Source: Streptomyces barkulensis
Lineage (GTDB): Bacteria; Actinomycetota; Actinomycetes; Streptomycetales; Streptomycetaceae
Assembly (NCBI RefSeq): GCF_002843305.1
Contig: NZ_PGSG01000104.1
Location: 62,001 to 126,000 of the forward strand
DNA length: 64,000 nt
Direction of reading: 5' to 3'
Part shown: positions 24,182-32,931 of the stretch, one piece after another
How the letters are laid out: each line of letters opens with the position of its first letter
Position numbering within the stretch: the stretch's first letter is position 1
Notes under the pieces: generated by a model
Told to the model about the DNA's origin: nothing
The model's input: only the letters and a program-made list of their open reading frames with translations
Databases searched by the model: none
Made by a program: the position numbers and the translations under genes

Positions 24182-25015
24182 CTACTTGCGGGTGAACTCC
24201 TCGTACGCCTTCATCACGTCCTCGGTCGGGCCGTCCATGCGCAGCTCACCGCTCTCCAGCCACAGCACCCGGTCGCAGGTGTCCCGGATGGACTTGTTGT
24301 TGTGGCTGACCAGGAAGACCGTCCCGGCCTCCTTGCGCAGCTCGCGGATGCGGGCCTCCGAGCGCTTCTGGAACTTCTTGTCGCCCGTCGCCAGCGCCTC
24401 GTCGATCATCAGCACGTCGTGGTCCTTGGCGGCGGCGATGGAGAACCGCAGCCGGGCCGCCATGCCGGAGGAGTAGGTCCGCATCGGCAGGCTGATGAAG
24501 TCGCCCTTGTCGTTGATGCCGGAGAAGTCGACGATGCCCTGGTAGCGCTCCTGGATCTGGGCCTTGGACATGCCCATCGCCAGTCCGCCCAGTATGACGT
24601 TGCGCTCACCGGTCAGGTCGTTCATCAGCGCGGCGTTGACGCCCAGCAGTGAGGGCTGGCCGTCGGTGTAGACCCTGCCGCGCTCGGCCGGCAGCAGGCC
24701 CGCGATGGCACGCAGCAGCGTGGACTTGCCCGAGCCGTTGGAGCCGATCAGCCCGATCGCCTCGCCGCGGTAGGCGGTGAAGCTGACGCCCTTGACCGCG
24801 TGCACCTCGCGCACGTTCCCGCCCGGCTTGCGGCGGATGATCCGGTTGAGGGCCGCCGTGGCGCTGCCCCTGCCCCGGGCGCCGCCGTTGACGCGGTAGA
24901 CGATGTGCAGGCCGTCGGCGATGACGGTCGGCCGGCGTTCGGCGGAGACGGCCTCCGCGGCCTCCGCGTCCTTGTCCGCCGACGCGGCGGCTGCGCTCTT
25001 CTCAGCCACGGCCAT
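24182..25015 (-). CDS. ABC exporter ATPase, TagH/Wzt type
   Basis: A 277-aa ABC ATPase for surface-polysaccharide or teichoic-acid export. Walker A is GSNGSGKSTLLRAIAGL near residues 92-108, signature YSSGMAARLRF, Walker B VLMIDEALATGD, and the switch His is in VSHNNKS. The N-terminal region VIADGLHIVYRVNGG is typical of this subgroup. There is no C-terminal carbohydrate-binding domain as in long Wzt. The start overlaps the permease stop by 14 nt. Confidence 0.92.
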   Translation of the reverse strand: MAVAEKSAAAASADKDAEAAEAVSAERRPTVIADGLHIVYRVNGGARGRGSATAALNRIIRRKPGGNVREVHAVKGVSFTAYRGEAIGLIGSNGSGKSTLLRAIAGLLPAERGRVYTDGQPSLLGVNAALMNDLTGERNVILGGLAMGMSKAQIQERYQGIVDFSGINDKGDFISLPMRTYSSGMAARLRFSIAAAKDHDVLMIDEALATGDKKFQKRSEARIRELRKEAGTVFLVSHNNKSIRDTCDRVLWLESGELRMDGPTEDVMKAYEEFTRK

Positions 25016-25949
25016 AACGCTCCTCCGCCTTCCAGAAGTACACGAATCCGCCGGCGCCGATCACCAGGGCCCAGCCCGCGGCCAGCGCCCAGGCGTACGG
25101 CGGGAGGTCGGCGACCGTATAGCCGTCGATGAGCGCGAAGCGCATGAGGTCCATGTAGACGGCCGCGGGGTTGGCCTGCGCGGCGACGATCAGCCACTCC
25201 GGGGCACCGGTACGGTCCCTGAGCATGTACTCCAGGGGGAACATCACGCCGGAGGCGTACATCCAGGTGCGCATCACGAAGGGCATCAGCTGGGCGAGGT
25301 CCGGGGTCTTGCTCCCGAGCCGGGCCATGATCATCGCCAGGCCGGTGTTGAAGACCAGCTGCAGGGCCAGGATCGGCGCCACCAGCAGCCACGACCAGTC
25401 CGGGAAGTGCTGGAAGCCGAGGAGGATGACCCCCAGGACGATCATCGAGTAGAGCAACTGCTGGAGCTGCTGCAGGGAGAAGGAGACGGGCAGCGAGGCC
25501 CTCGGGAAGTGCAGGGCCCGCACCAGGCCCAGGTTGCCGGAGATGGAGCGGACGCCCGACATCACCGAGGTCTGCGTGAAGGTGAAGACGAAGACGCCCG
25601 TGACCAGGAAGGGGATGTAGTTCTGGTCGCCGCCCGGCGTCCCCTCCCGGCCGCCCAGCAGGATGCCGAAGACGAAGAAGTACACCGCCGCGTTCAGCAG
25701 CGGCGTGGCCACCTGCCACAGCTGGCCCAGTTTGGCCTGGCTGTACTGGGCCATGAGTTTCGCCCGGGAGAAGGCGAGGATGAAGTGCCGGCGCGCCCAC
25801 AGCTGCCGGACGTACTCCGTCAGGGAGGGCCGGGCGCCGCTCACCGTCAGTCCGTACTTGGCGGCGAGTTCGGCCGGGGACAGGCCGTCGTCTGGTGAAC
25901 GCGGGGGCTCGCCCGTCGCGATCGCACCACCGTGCGTTGTCTCGCTCAC
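25002..25949 (-). CDS. ABC exporter permease, TagG/Wzm type
   Basis: A 315-aa ABC-2 membrane protein with six predicted helices, beginning after a cytosolic amphipathic segment (TEYVRQLWARRHFILAFSRAK). AKLGQLWQVATPLLNAAVYF marks helix 1, and the family motif near VYMDLMRFALIDG lies in the last third. It exports an undecaprenyl-linked or lipid-linked polymer. GTG 25949 is chosen because of a GAGGACGAAAG Shine-Dalgarno; a longer frame to 26018 is less likely. It lies 97 nt after the GT2 gene, so it may have its own promoter. Confidence 0.9.
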   Translation of the reverse strand: MSETTHGGAIATGEPPRSPDDGLSPAELAAKYGLTVSGARPSLTEYVRQLWARRHFILAFSRAKLMAQYSQAKLGQLWQVATPLLNAAVYFFVFGILLGGREGTPGGDQNYIPFLVTGVFVFTFTQTSVMSGVRSISGNLGLVRALHFPRASLPVSFSLQQLQQLLYSMIVLGVILLGFQHFPDWSWLLVAPILALQLVFNTGLAMIMARLGSKTPDLAQLMPFVMRTWMYASGVMFPLEYMLRDRTGAPEWLIVAAQANPAAVYMDLMRFALIDGYTVADLPPYAWALAAGWALVIGAGGFVYFWKAEERYGRG

Positions 25950-26046
25950 GTTGAAACTTTCGTCCTCACAGTGCGCAGCCGGGATGGAATGAGCGCAGCG
26001 GGCCCCGGCTGGTGTCACCGGACCCGATGCTCTCAGACAGAGCTTG

Positions 26047-26955
26047 TCAGATGACGGGAGGGCGGCCCAGTCGGGTCAGGCGCCACACCGTACGCCACTT
26101 CATGGGACGGCGGGCACCGCACGGGGTCGTCCAGCCCTCCCGGAAACCGCCCAGCCAGGCGCGCAGCGCGGGACGCGAGGGGCGCCGGGCCAGAGTCAGC
26201 AGCAGCCATACGCCCAGGTAGAGGGGGATCAGCGGCAGCGGCAGGTTGCGCCGGGCCAGCCACACGCGGTTGCGGGCGACCATGCGGTGGTAGACCGCGT
26301 GGCGGCTGGGGAGGGTGGTGGGGTGGTGGAGCACCATGTCCGCGCGGTAGTCGATCATCCACCCCGCGTCCAGCGCCCGCCAGGCCAGGTCGGTCTCCTC
26401 GTGCGCGTAGAAGAACTCGTCCGGCAGCCCGCCGACCTCCTGGAAGACCGCCGTCCGCGCGGCGTTGGCGCCGCCGAGGAAGGTCGTCACGCGCGAGGAG
26501 CGCATCGGGTCCGAGGCGCGCAGCCGCGGTACGTGGCGGCGCTGGGTGGCTCCGGTGTCCGGGTCGGCGATGCGGAAGCTGATGATGCCCAGCTCCGGGT
26601 CGGCGGCGAACGCCTGCCGGACCAGCTCGGCGGTGTCGGTGTTCGGCAGCAGCCCGTCGTCGTCGAGGAAGAGCAGGGCGTCCACCTCGCTCCCGCCGGG
26701 CCCGAACGCCTCGATGCCGACGTTGCGGCCGCCGGGGATGCCCAGGTTCTCCGGCAGCTCCACCGTCCGCACCCCCTGCGGGAGCTCCGGCAGCGGGGCG
26801 CCGTTGCCGACGACTACCACCTGGACCGGGTCGCCGTCCTGCTTGGCGACCGAGTCCAGCAGGGCACGCAGCTCCTCGGGGCGGTTGCCCATGGTGAGGA
26901 CGACCGCGCCCAGCGTCAGGGGCCTGCCGGAGGAGGACCGCGCGCCCTCGGTCAT
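26047..26955 (-). CDS. Glycosyltransferase family 2
   Basis: A 302-aa GT-A enzyme. TLGAVVLTMGNRPEELRALLDSV and ENLGIPGGRNVGIE are the nucleotide-sugar binding half. LLFLDDDGLL holds the metal-binding acidic box, and YAHEETDLAWRALDAGW is the ED-type catalytic loop. A C-terminal membrane-associated helix (LPLIPLYLGVWLLLTLA) may anchor it. ATG 26955 is chosen; GTG 26964 is a near alternative. It lies 14 nt downstream of a CDP-alcohol transferase gene and should decorate or build the exported polymer. Confidence 0.88.
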   Translation of the reverse strand: MTEGARSSSGRPLTLGAVVLTMGNRPEELRALLDSVAKQDGDPVQVVVVGNGAPLPELPQGVRTVELPENLGIPGGRNVGIEAFGPGGSEVDALLFLDDDGLLPNTDTAELVRQAFAADPELGIISFRIADPDTGATQRRHVPRLRASDPMRSSRVTTFLGGANAARTAVFQEVGGLPDEFFYAHEETDLAWRALDAGWMIDYRADMVLHHPTTLPSRHAVYHRMVARNRVWLARRNLPLPLIPLYLGVWLLLTLARRPSRPALRAWLGGFREGWTTPCGARRPMKWRTVWRLTRLGRPPVI

Positions 26956-26969
26956 GTCGTTCACCGCCC

Positions 26970-27755
26970 TCACCGCAGCCGGCTCGACGCCAGGATGGAC
27001 ACCAGGTGCAGCAGCGTCTGCAGGACCGCGATGGCCGCCAGGACGGCGACGCCCAGCCGGGTGAAGAACAGACCGCCGTGCACTGCGTCGGCGACCGCCA
27101 CCGCCAGGATCACCAGGGACGCCTCGACGCCGCCGACCAGCCGGTGGAACTTCAGCGCCGCGGCCGCCCGGCGGGCCAGCGCCAGCCCCGAGGAGCGGGG
27201 CACGGCCGCCTCGTCCTTCACGGCGGGCAGGCCGCTGCGGGAGCGGGCGACGTCCACCAGGTCGGTCTCGGCCTTGATCAGGATCGCGCCCAGCGCGGCA
27301 ACGGTCCCCAGGAAGGCCCACAGCCAGTTCGCGGAGGCCCCCTCGGTGCGGAAGACGTCGGCGGCCCGTACCCCGAAGCCGACCAGCAGCGCCGCCTCGG
27401 CCAGGTAGTGGCCCACCCGGTCGAGGTAGACGCCGGTGATGGAGGTCTGCCTCCGCCAGCGGGCGACCTCGCCGTCCACGCAGTCCAGCAGCAGGTAGAA
27501 CTGGATCAGCAGGGCGGCCAGGACGGCCCCGGCGGGGCCCGGCACCAGCAGTACGGCGCCGGCCGCCACACCGGCGACCACCATCAGATAGGTGAGCTGG
27601 TTGGGCGTTATCCGGGTGTTCACCAGATGCCGGGTCCAGCGCAGCGAGATCTCCCGCATGTACAGGCGCCCGGCCCAGTGCTCACCGCTGCGCCGGTCCT
27701 TCACCCCGGCGGGGTGCACGACCGGGCGGAGTTCAGCTACTGACGGCTTTGACAT
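26970..27755 (-). CDS. CDP-alcohol phosphatidyltransferase-family membrane protein, variant motif
   Basis: A 261-aa integral membrane protein with about five to six helices. The family signature D-x2-DG-x2-AR-x8-G-x3-D-x3-D is present as D91, D94-G95, A98-R99, G108 and D112, but the last position is His116 instead of Asp. These enzymes swap CMP on a CDP-alcohol for another alcohol and make a phosphodiester. The start overlaps the dehydrogenase gene by 23 nt. The substrate is unknown; the neighbours suggest a CDP-polyol or lipid acceptor rather than ordinary phospholipid synthesis. Confidence 0.88.
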   Translation of the reverse strand: MSKPSVAELRPVVHPAGVKDRRSGEHWAGRLYMREISLRWTRHLVNTRITPNQLTYLMVVAGVAAGAVLLVPGPAGAVLAALLIQFYLLLDCVDGEVARWRRQTSITGVYLDRVGHYLAEAALLVGFGVRAADVFRTEGASANWLWAFLGTVAALGAILIKAETDLVDVARSRSGLPAVKDEAAVPRSSGLALARRAAAALKFHRLVGGVEASLVILAVAVADAVHGGLFFTRLGVAVLAAIAVLQTLLHLVSILASSRLR

Positions 27756-28794
27756 AGTCGGCGTACGCGTCCCTGATCTGGTCGGTGGACAGGTCCAGGT
27801 GCTCGATGATCGTGTAGCGCCCGGGCCGGGTCTGCGGCGCGTACTCCACCGCGCGCACGAACTCGTCCTCGTCGAAGCCGATCTCGCCGGGCAGCACGGG
27901 CAGGCCGTGGCGGCGCAGCACCTCGACGATCAATTCCGTCTGCTCCTCGGCCCCGCGCAGGTGCATCGCGAAGGCGGCGCCGAGCCCGCACTGCTCGCCG
28001 TGCGCGGCGGCACGCCTGGGGTAGAGCAGGTCGAAGGCGTGGTTGATCTCGTGGCAGGCGCCGGAGGCGGGGCGGCTGTCGCCGGCCACCGACATGGAGA
28101 TGCCGGTGAGCACCAGCCCCTCGGCCAGCACGGTGAGGAACTCGTCGTCGCCGCAGCCGCCCGGGTGGCGCAGCACCGCCTCGCCGGCCTGACGGGCCAT
28201 GGCGGCGGCCAGACCGTCGATCGACTCGCCGGTGACCTTGTGGGAGAGCTCCCAGTCGGCGACGGCGGAGATGTTGGAGATCACGTCGCCCACGCCCGAG
28301 CGCACGAAGCGGATCGGGGCCTCGCGGATGACGTCGAGGTCGATCACGATCGCGATCGGGTTCGGCACGCCGTACGAGCCGCGGCCGGCGTCGTTGTCGA
28401 GCGTGGCGACCGGGGAGCACAGGCCGTCGTGGCTGAGGTTGGTGGCGACGGCGACCAGCGGCAGGCCGATGCGCGCGGCGGCGAACTTGGCGCAGTCGAT
28501 GATCTTGCCGCCGCCCATGCCGACGACCGCGTCGTAGCGGCCGGACTTCATCGCGTCGGCCAGCTTGATCGCGTTGTCCAGCGTCCCGCCGCCGACCTCG
28601 TACCAGTCGGCGCCCGGCAGGGCGGGCGCGAACCGCTCGCGCAGGGTCGCGCCCGAGCCGCCGCTGATGGCGATGGCGAGCTTGCCGGAGGCCGAGATGC
28701 GCTGGTCGACCAGGAGGGTCGCCAGGTCGTCCAGCGCACCGGGCCTGATGTCGACGACGACCGGCGAGGGGATGAGCCGGGTCAGTACTGGCAC
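27733..28794 (-). CDS. Glycerol-1-phosphate dehydrogenase-like (AraM/EgsA type) iron/zinc alcohol dehydrogenase
   Basis: A 353-aa dehydroquinate-synthase-fold oxidoreductase. GMGGGKIIDCAKFAAARIG binds NAD(P). NLSHDGLCSPVA is the SHDG motif of sn-glycerol-1-phosphate dehydrogenases, and SGVGDVISNISAVADWELS carries a metal-ligand Asp. GACHEINHAFD and AAHGEQCGLG supply the two metal-ligand His. The archaeal enzyme makes glycerol 1-phosphate, and so does AraM of B. subtilis. Here the product is inferred to feed the adjacent nucleotidyltransferase; another polyol-phosphate is possible. The start GTG overlaps the upstream gene by 13 nt. Confidence 0.85.
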   Translation of the reverse strand: MPVLTRLIPSPVVVDIRPGALDDLATLLVDQRISASGKLAIAISGGSGATLRERFAPALPGADWYEVGGGTLDNAIKLADAMKSGRYDAVVGMGGGKIIDCAKFAAARIGLPLVAVATNLSHDGLCSPVATLDNDAGRGSYGVPNPIAIVIDLDVIREAPIRFVRSGVGDVISNISAVADWELSHKVTGESIDGLAAAMARQAGEAVLRHPGGCGDDEFLTVLAEGLVLTGISMSVAGDSRPASGACHEINHAFDLLYPRRAAAHGEQCGLGAAFAMHLRGAEEQTELIVEVLRRHGLPVLPGEIGFDEDEFVRAVEYAPQTRPGRYTIIEHLDLSTDQIRDAYADYVKAVSS

Positions 28795-29531
28795 GCGATC
28801 TCCCGCGCCTTGTTCAGGTCGTCGTGGTTGTCGATCTCGACCCACTTCACGTCGCCGATGGCGGCGGTGTCGATGGTGAGACCGCGGTCGACCATCTCCT
28901 GGTAGCCGTCCTCGTAGTACAGCTGCGGGTCGCGCTCGTAGGTGGCCTTCAGCGCGTCGGCCAGGTCGGCGGCTGCCTCGCCCTCGATGAGGGTCACGCC
29001 GATGTACTCGCCGGTGGCGTCGGCCGGGTCCATCAGCTTGGTGATGCGGCGCACGCCCCTGCCGGGCTCGGTGACGACCTTCATCTCCTCGTCGGCCAGC
29101 TTCTTGACCGTGTCGAGGGCGAGGATGATCCGCTGCCCCTTGCCGCGGGCGTCGAGCAGCGTCTGCTCGACGGAGACGGGGTGGACGGTGTCGCCGTTGG
29201 CCAGGATCACGCCCTCCTTGATGACGTCGCGGGCGCACCACAGGGAGTAGGCGTTGTTCCACTCCTCGGCCTTGTCGTTGTCCACCAGGTGGAGCTTGAC
29301 GCCGTACTTCTTCTCCAGGGCGGCCCTGCGCTCGTAGACGGCCTCCTTGCGGTAGCCCACGACCACGGCGACGTCGGTGAGGCCGACCTCGCGGAAGTTG
29401 CCGAGGGTGAGGTCGAGCACGGTGGTGGTGCCCTCGCCCGCCGGGTCCACCGGCACCAGGGCCTTGGGAAGGGTGTCGGTGTAGGGGCGCAGACGCCGTC
29501 CGGCGCCGGCGGCCAGCACGAGGCCGATCAT
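28782..29531 (-). CDS. Sugar/polyol-phosphate nucleotidyltransferase
   Basis: A 249-aa GT-A-like nucleotidyltransferase: GLVLAAGAGRRLRPYTDTLPKAL is the nucleotide-binding signature, EEWNNAYSLWCARD and ILANGDTVHP hold substrate and metal residues, and VEIDNHDDLNKA ends the fold. It resembles CTP:phosphocholine or CTP:inositol-1-phosphate cytidylyltransferases. Flanked by a G1P-dehydrogenase-like gene and two CDP-alcohol transferases, it probably makes a CDP-activated polyol. The ATG overlaps the preceding stop (ATGA). Confidence 0.87.
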   Translation of the reverse strand: MIGLVLAAGAGRRLRPYTDTLPKALVPVDPAGEGTTTVLDLTLGNFREVGLTDVAVVVGYRKEAVYERRAALEKKYGVKLHLVDNDKAEEWNNAYSLWCARDVIKEGVILANGDTVHPVSVEQTLLDARGKGQRIILALDTVKKLADEEMKVVTEPGRGVRRITKLMDPADATGEYIGVTLIEGEAAADLADALKATYERDPQLYYEDGYQEMVDRGLTIDTAAIGDVKWVEIDNHDDLNKAREIACQY

Positions 29532-31429
29532 GCGGGTTCTCCTGTTTCGTCGTGTACGGCGGGTGCGTGTGAGGACACCCAGAAACGGACGCTCTCGGTG
29601 AGCACCGTGAGCGCCAGGGCCCCGGCCAGGGCCGTGAGCGCGATCGTGAAGCCCTGCCCGGCGGCCCAGAGGGCGGCGGCGGCCGTGACCGCCACAGCGC
29701 GTCCCTCGTGCCCGCCGATCGCCCGCACCAGCCGGTGCGGCGGGGCGCCGGTGCCGCCGCGGATGCGGTACACCGTGTCGTAGTGATGGTAGGCGACCGC
29801 CGCGACCAGCCCGAACGCTGCGGGCAGGGCCCCCGCCGCGTCCGACCGGGCGGCGAGTACCAGGACCGTGGTGTACTCCGCCGCGCGGAAGAGGGGCGGC
29901 ACCAGCCAGTCCAGCGCGCCCACCGGCGGGCGGGCGACGGCCAGCCCGGACAGGACGGCGTAGCCGAGCGCGGCGGCCGGCAGCCAGGGGCCGACCGGGG
30001 CCCACAGCGCGGCGGCCACCAGGCCGGCCGAGCCGAGCAGGGCCAGGGCCGGGGCGGCGAACGCGGACGGCCGCGCCGCGCGCGTCCGGGACGCGGCGGC
30101 CCGGGCCACGCCCTCGGCCAGTGGTCCGGAGTCGGCCAGCTCGGCCAGGGCCCGCACGGCGCGGTCGGTGCGCACGCCCCTGCGGGTCAGGGAGCGCAGC
30201 ACCCGCCCGGCGGTGGTGTAGCAGGCGGCGAACGCGCAGCCGGTCAGCAGCACGGTGAAGGTGGTGCGGGGGGTGGTGAGGGCGGTGAGGACGGCGATCA
30301 GCGCCCAGCGCTCGCCGATCGGCAGCACGATCATGCGGCGGGCCCACACCGTCCAGCCGACCCGGTCGAGCCTCCCCGACAGGGCGGCGGCGGGGTCGGT
30401 GCTCCCGGCGGCCGGCTCCCCCCCGCGCTCCAGCCCGCCGTCCCTGCCGTAGTGGTCGGCCTCGTTGAAGGAGAAGTCCACCACGTGGCGGCAGGTCTGG
30501 AGCACCATCGCGCCCAGCGCCAGGGCCCACACGTCGTCGCCGCCGCGGGCCGCGCCGAGGGCCAGGCCCGCGTAGTAGGCGTACTCCTTGGCCCGGTCGA
30601 AGGTGGCGTCCAGCCAGGCTCCGAGCGTGGAGTACTTCAGCGCGTAGCGGGCGAGCTGTCCGTCGGCGCAGTCCAGCACGAACGAGGCGATCAGCAGCAC
30701 TCCGGCCGCGACGAAGCCGCCGCGGGTGCCGGTGGCCGCGCAGGCGGCGGCGACCAGCGCGGTGAGCAGCGAGGCGGTGGTCACCTGGTTGGGGGTCAGT
30801 CCGCGCCGGGCGCACCAGCGGGCGAGGTAACGGGAGTAGGGGCTGACGAAGAAGGTGGTGAAGAAACCGTCGCGGGACTTCACCGCCGAGCGCAGCCGCA
30901 CGCGCTCCTCGTCGACGGCCGCCACGGCCCGCTCGGCCTCGGCCCGCTCCGCGTCGTCGGCGGGCACGGCGGCGACGAGGACGCCCAGCTCGGGGCGGTG
31001 CACGGCCGGGGCCCGGTCGTCCTCCTCCAGGGCGGCGGCCGCCCGGTCGGGCAGGCCGGCGGGCTCGGGGGCGGCGGTGCGCGCCGCGCCTCCCGCCGCG
31101 GACGGCGCGGTCCGCGCGGACGGTGCCGCGGCGGACACGGCGGACACGGCGCGGGCCAGGGCGGCGCGCGCGGCGGGCCGGACGGCCAGTGCGCCGGGGA
31201 TCGCGGCGGCGGGGAAGCGCGGGTCGGTCAGGGCCAGCCGCAGGCTGTGCGTGTGCCCGACGAAGCGGGGGTCGACGAGGGCGACGCGCTCACCGGCCGG
31301 GACGGCCGCCAGCGCCGCCTCCACCCCGGCGGCGTCCTCCGCCACCCGCACATCGAAACCCAGCGACCGCAGACCGCCCTCCAAGGGCGCCCCCGCGACC
31401 GGTGGACCGGTGAGAATGGCGGTCGACAA
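29528..31429 (-). CDS. CDP-alcohol phosphatidyltransferase with N-terminal extension and DUF5941-like C-terminus
   Basis: A membrane protein of about 633 aa. Residues 1-180 are a soluble N-terminal domain (LGFDVRVAEDAAGVEAAL, VALVDPRFVGHTHSLRLALTDP). Residues about 195-400 are a CDP-alcohol transferase domain with a complete motif: D253, D256-G257, A260-R261, G270, D274, D278. The C-terminal 200 residues are multi-helix and resemble the region called DUF5941. TTG 31429 is preferred, with AAGGAG 11 nt upstream; GTG 31441 sits on top of that Shine-Dalgarno. It is the first gene of the operon and couples into the nucleotidyltransferase. Confidence 0.85.
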   Translation of the reverse strand: MSTAILTGPPVAGAPLEGGLRSLGFDVRVAEDAAGVEAALAAVPAGERVALVDPRFVGHTHSLRLALTDPRFPAAAIPGALAVRPAARAALARAVSAVSAAAPSARTAPSAAGGAARTAAPEPAGLPDRAAAALEEDDRAPAVHRPELGVLVAAVPADDAERAEAERAVAAVDEERVRLRSAVKSRDGFFTTFFVSPYSRYLARWCARRGLTPNQVTTASLLTALVAAACAATGTRGGFVAAGVLLIASFVLDCADGQLARYALKYSTLGAWLDATFDRAKEYAYYAGLALGAARGGDDVWALALGAMVLQTCRHVVDFSFNEADHYGRDGGLERGGEPAAGSTDPAAALSGRLDRVGWTVWARRMIVLPIGERWALIAVLTALTTPRTTFTVLLTGCAFAACYTTAGRVLRSLTRRGVRTDRAVRALAELADSGPLAEGVARAAASRTRAARPSAFAAPALALLGSAGLVAAALWAPVGPWLPAAALGYAVLSGLAVARPPVGALDWLVPPLFRAAEYTTVLVLAARSDAAGALPAAFGLVAAVAYHHYDTVYRIRGGTGAPPHRLVRAIGGHEGRAVAVTAAAALWAAGQGFTIALTALAGALALTVLTESVRFWVSSHAPAVHDETGEPA

Positions 31430-31441
31430 GAACGAACTCAC

Positions 31442-31704
31442 TCCTTGAAAGCCGTACTGTCCGCGGCGCGGTCCGTATCGAGCGGCATCCGGGCAGCGGT
31501 CACAGTGCGCCATCACCCGTCCGGGGCGGGCAGCACATGGCCAGAGGTTATCGGATAGGTGGAAGCGTCCGTTCACCCCGCATTCACCGGGCGGAAGCGC
31601 CCCGCCGTCACGAAAGGTGACAGAACACCACGGACCGCGTTCCAGGATCCTCGATCCCGGCGACTCGCACAAGGAGCGTGTCCGCGACGGTCCGCGACCG
31701 GTGG
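31442..31704. other. Divergent promoter region between the CDP-alcohol operon and the epimerase gene
   Basis: Divergent intergenic region expected to hold both promoters. Apart from the relic at 31705-31880, no convincing promoter hexamers, operator or RNA gene was found by eye. Open frames crossing it are shadows. Confidence 0.5.
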
Positions 31705-31880
31705 TTAGGCTGCGGCCTTGGCTTCCTCTCCCTCCCGGAGGAGGGGGATTCCCACGGCTCGCGCCGCGGGGGCCGGCTGCGGGCCGCCGGGGCGGACGCC
31801 GGTCCGTCCCGGCGGCGAACCGGCTTCTCCCGCCCTGCTCCGCAGGAGCTTCGTTGCTCCACCGCGGGCGGGAGGCACCC
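31705..31880 (-). mobile_element. IS200/IS605-family 3' relic (tnpB C-terminal tail and omega-RNA-like scaffold)
   Basis: On the minus strand a frame ends AVGIPLLREGEEAKAAA-stop (stop at 31705), like the C-terminal tails of actinobacterial TnpB proteins. The same bases, 31717-31755, read GTGGGAATCCCCCTCC, a TCCG loop, GGAGGGAG, then AGGAAGCCAAG. This matches the right-end/omega-RNA 3' hairpin of IS605-type elements as I remember it (GGAATCCCCCTCC, TTTA, GGAGGGGGAGGATGTCAA). No transposase body or left end is present. The relic lies in the leader of the epimerase gene. Confidence 0.5.
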
Positions 31881-31923
31881 CACCCCCGGTCGAAGCCGGG
31901 AGTGTCCACGAAGGAGAGACCCG

Positions 31924-32931
31924 ATGACATGGCTGGTGACCGGAGGGATCGGATACGTCGGCGCGCATGTGGCGCGGGCGATGGCGGAGGCCGGTGAGAG
32001 GGTCGTCGTGCTCGACGACCTCTCCAGCGGCCTGCCCGAGCGGCTGCCGCCCGGCGTGCCCCTGGTGCGCGGCTCGGTCGCCGACCGCGGGCTGCTCGAC
32101 CGCACGCTCGCCGGGCACGGGGTCACGGGCGTGGTGCATCTGGCGGCGAAGAAGCAGGTGGGCGAGTCGGTGGAGCATCCGCTGACGTACTACCGGGAGA
32201 ACCTGTACGGGCTCACGGTGCTGCTGGAGGCCGTGGTCGCCGCCGGGGTGCGGGGCTTCGTGTTCTCCTCCTCCGCCGCCGTCTACGGCATGCCGGACGT
32301 GGACACGGTCACCGAGGACACTCCCTGCGTCCCGATGAGCCCCTACGGCGAGACGAAGCTGGCGGGCGAGTGGCTGGTGCGCGCCGCGGGGCGGGCGCAC
32401 GGGCTGTCCACCGCCTGTCTGCGCTACTTCAACGTGGCGGGGGCCGCGCGGCCGGAGCTGTCGGACGTCGGCGTGTCCAACGTCATCCCGATGTTCTTCG
32501 ACGCCCTCACCCGCGGCGAGGCCCCGCGGATCTTCGGCGACGACTACCCCACCCCCGACGGCACCTGCGTACGCGACTACATCCACGTCGCCGACCTGGC
32601 CGAGGCCCATCTGGCCGCCGCCCGCCGGCTGGCCGGGCTCCCGGCCGGCGAGGACCTGACGGTGAACGTGGGCACCGGCGAGGGCGTGTCGGTGCGGGAG
32701 CTGGCCGGTCTCGTCGCCGAGGTCACCGGTATCCGCGAGCCCGCCCCGGTGGTCGTCCCGCGCCGCCCGGGGGACCCGGCGCGGGTGGTGGCCTCGGCCG
32801 GGCGGATCGGCGTGGAGCTGGGCTGGGCGCCCCGGTACGGGGTACGCGAGATGGTGGCCTCGGCCTGGGCGGGCCGGCGCCTGCGCGGCGCCGACGGCCT
32901 CCAGCGGGAAGGGGCCGCGCTCCCCGAGTGA
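31924..32931 (+). CDS. UDP-glucose 4-epimerase-like NAD-dependent epimerase
   Basis: A 335-aa extended short-chain dehydrogenase. The NAD loop is TGGIGYVGAH near residue 6, the catalytic SSAAVYG lies near residue 122 and Y-x3-K is SPYGETK near residue 148; DGTCVRDYIHVADLAEAH is the GalE-type C-terminal motif. It likely interconverts UDP-glucose and UDP-galactose, or the N-acetyl forms, for surface polymers. AAGGAGAG precedes ATG 31924. It is divergent from the CDP-alcohol/exporter operon and may supply sugar to it. Confidence 0.9.
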   Translation: MTWLVTGGIGYVGAHVARAMAEAGERVVVLDDLSSGLPERLPPGVPLVRGSVADRGLLDRTLAGHGVTGVVHLAAKKQVGESVEHPLTYYRENLYGLTVLLEAVVAAGVRGFVFSSSAAVYGMPDVDTVTEDTPCVPMSPYGETKLAGEWLVRAAGRAHGLSTACLRYFNVAGAARPELSDVGVSNVIPMFFDALTRGEAPRIFGDDYPTPDGTCVRDYIHVADLAEAHLAAARRLAGLPAGEDLTVNVGTGEGVSVRELAGLVAEVTGIREPAPVVVPRRPGDPARVVASAGRIGVELGWAPRYGVREMVASAWAGRRLRGADGLQREGAALPE

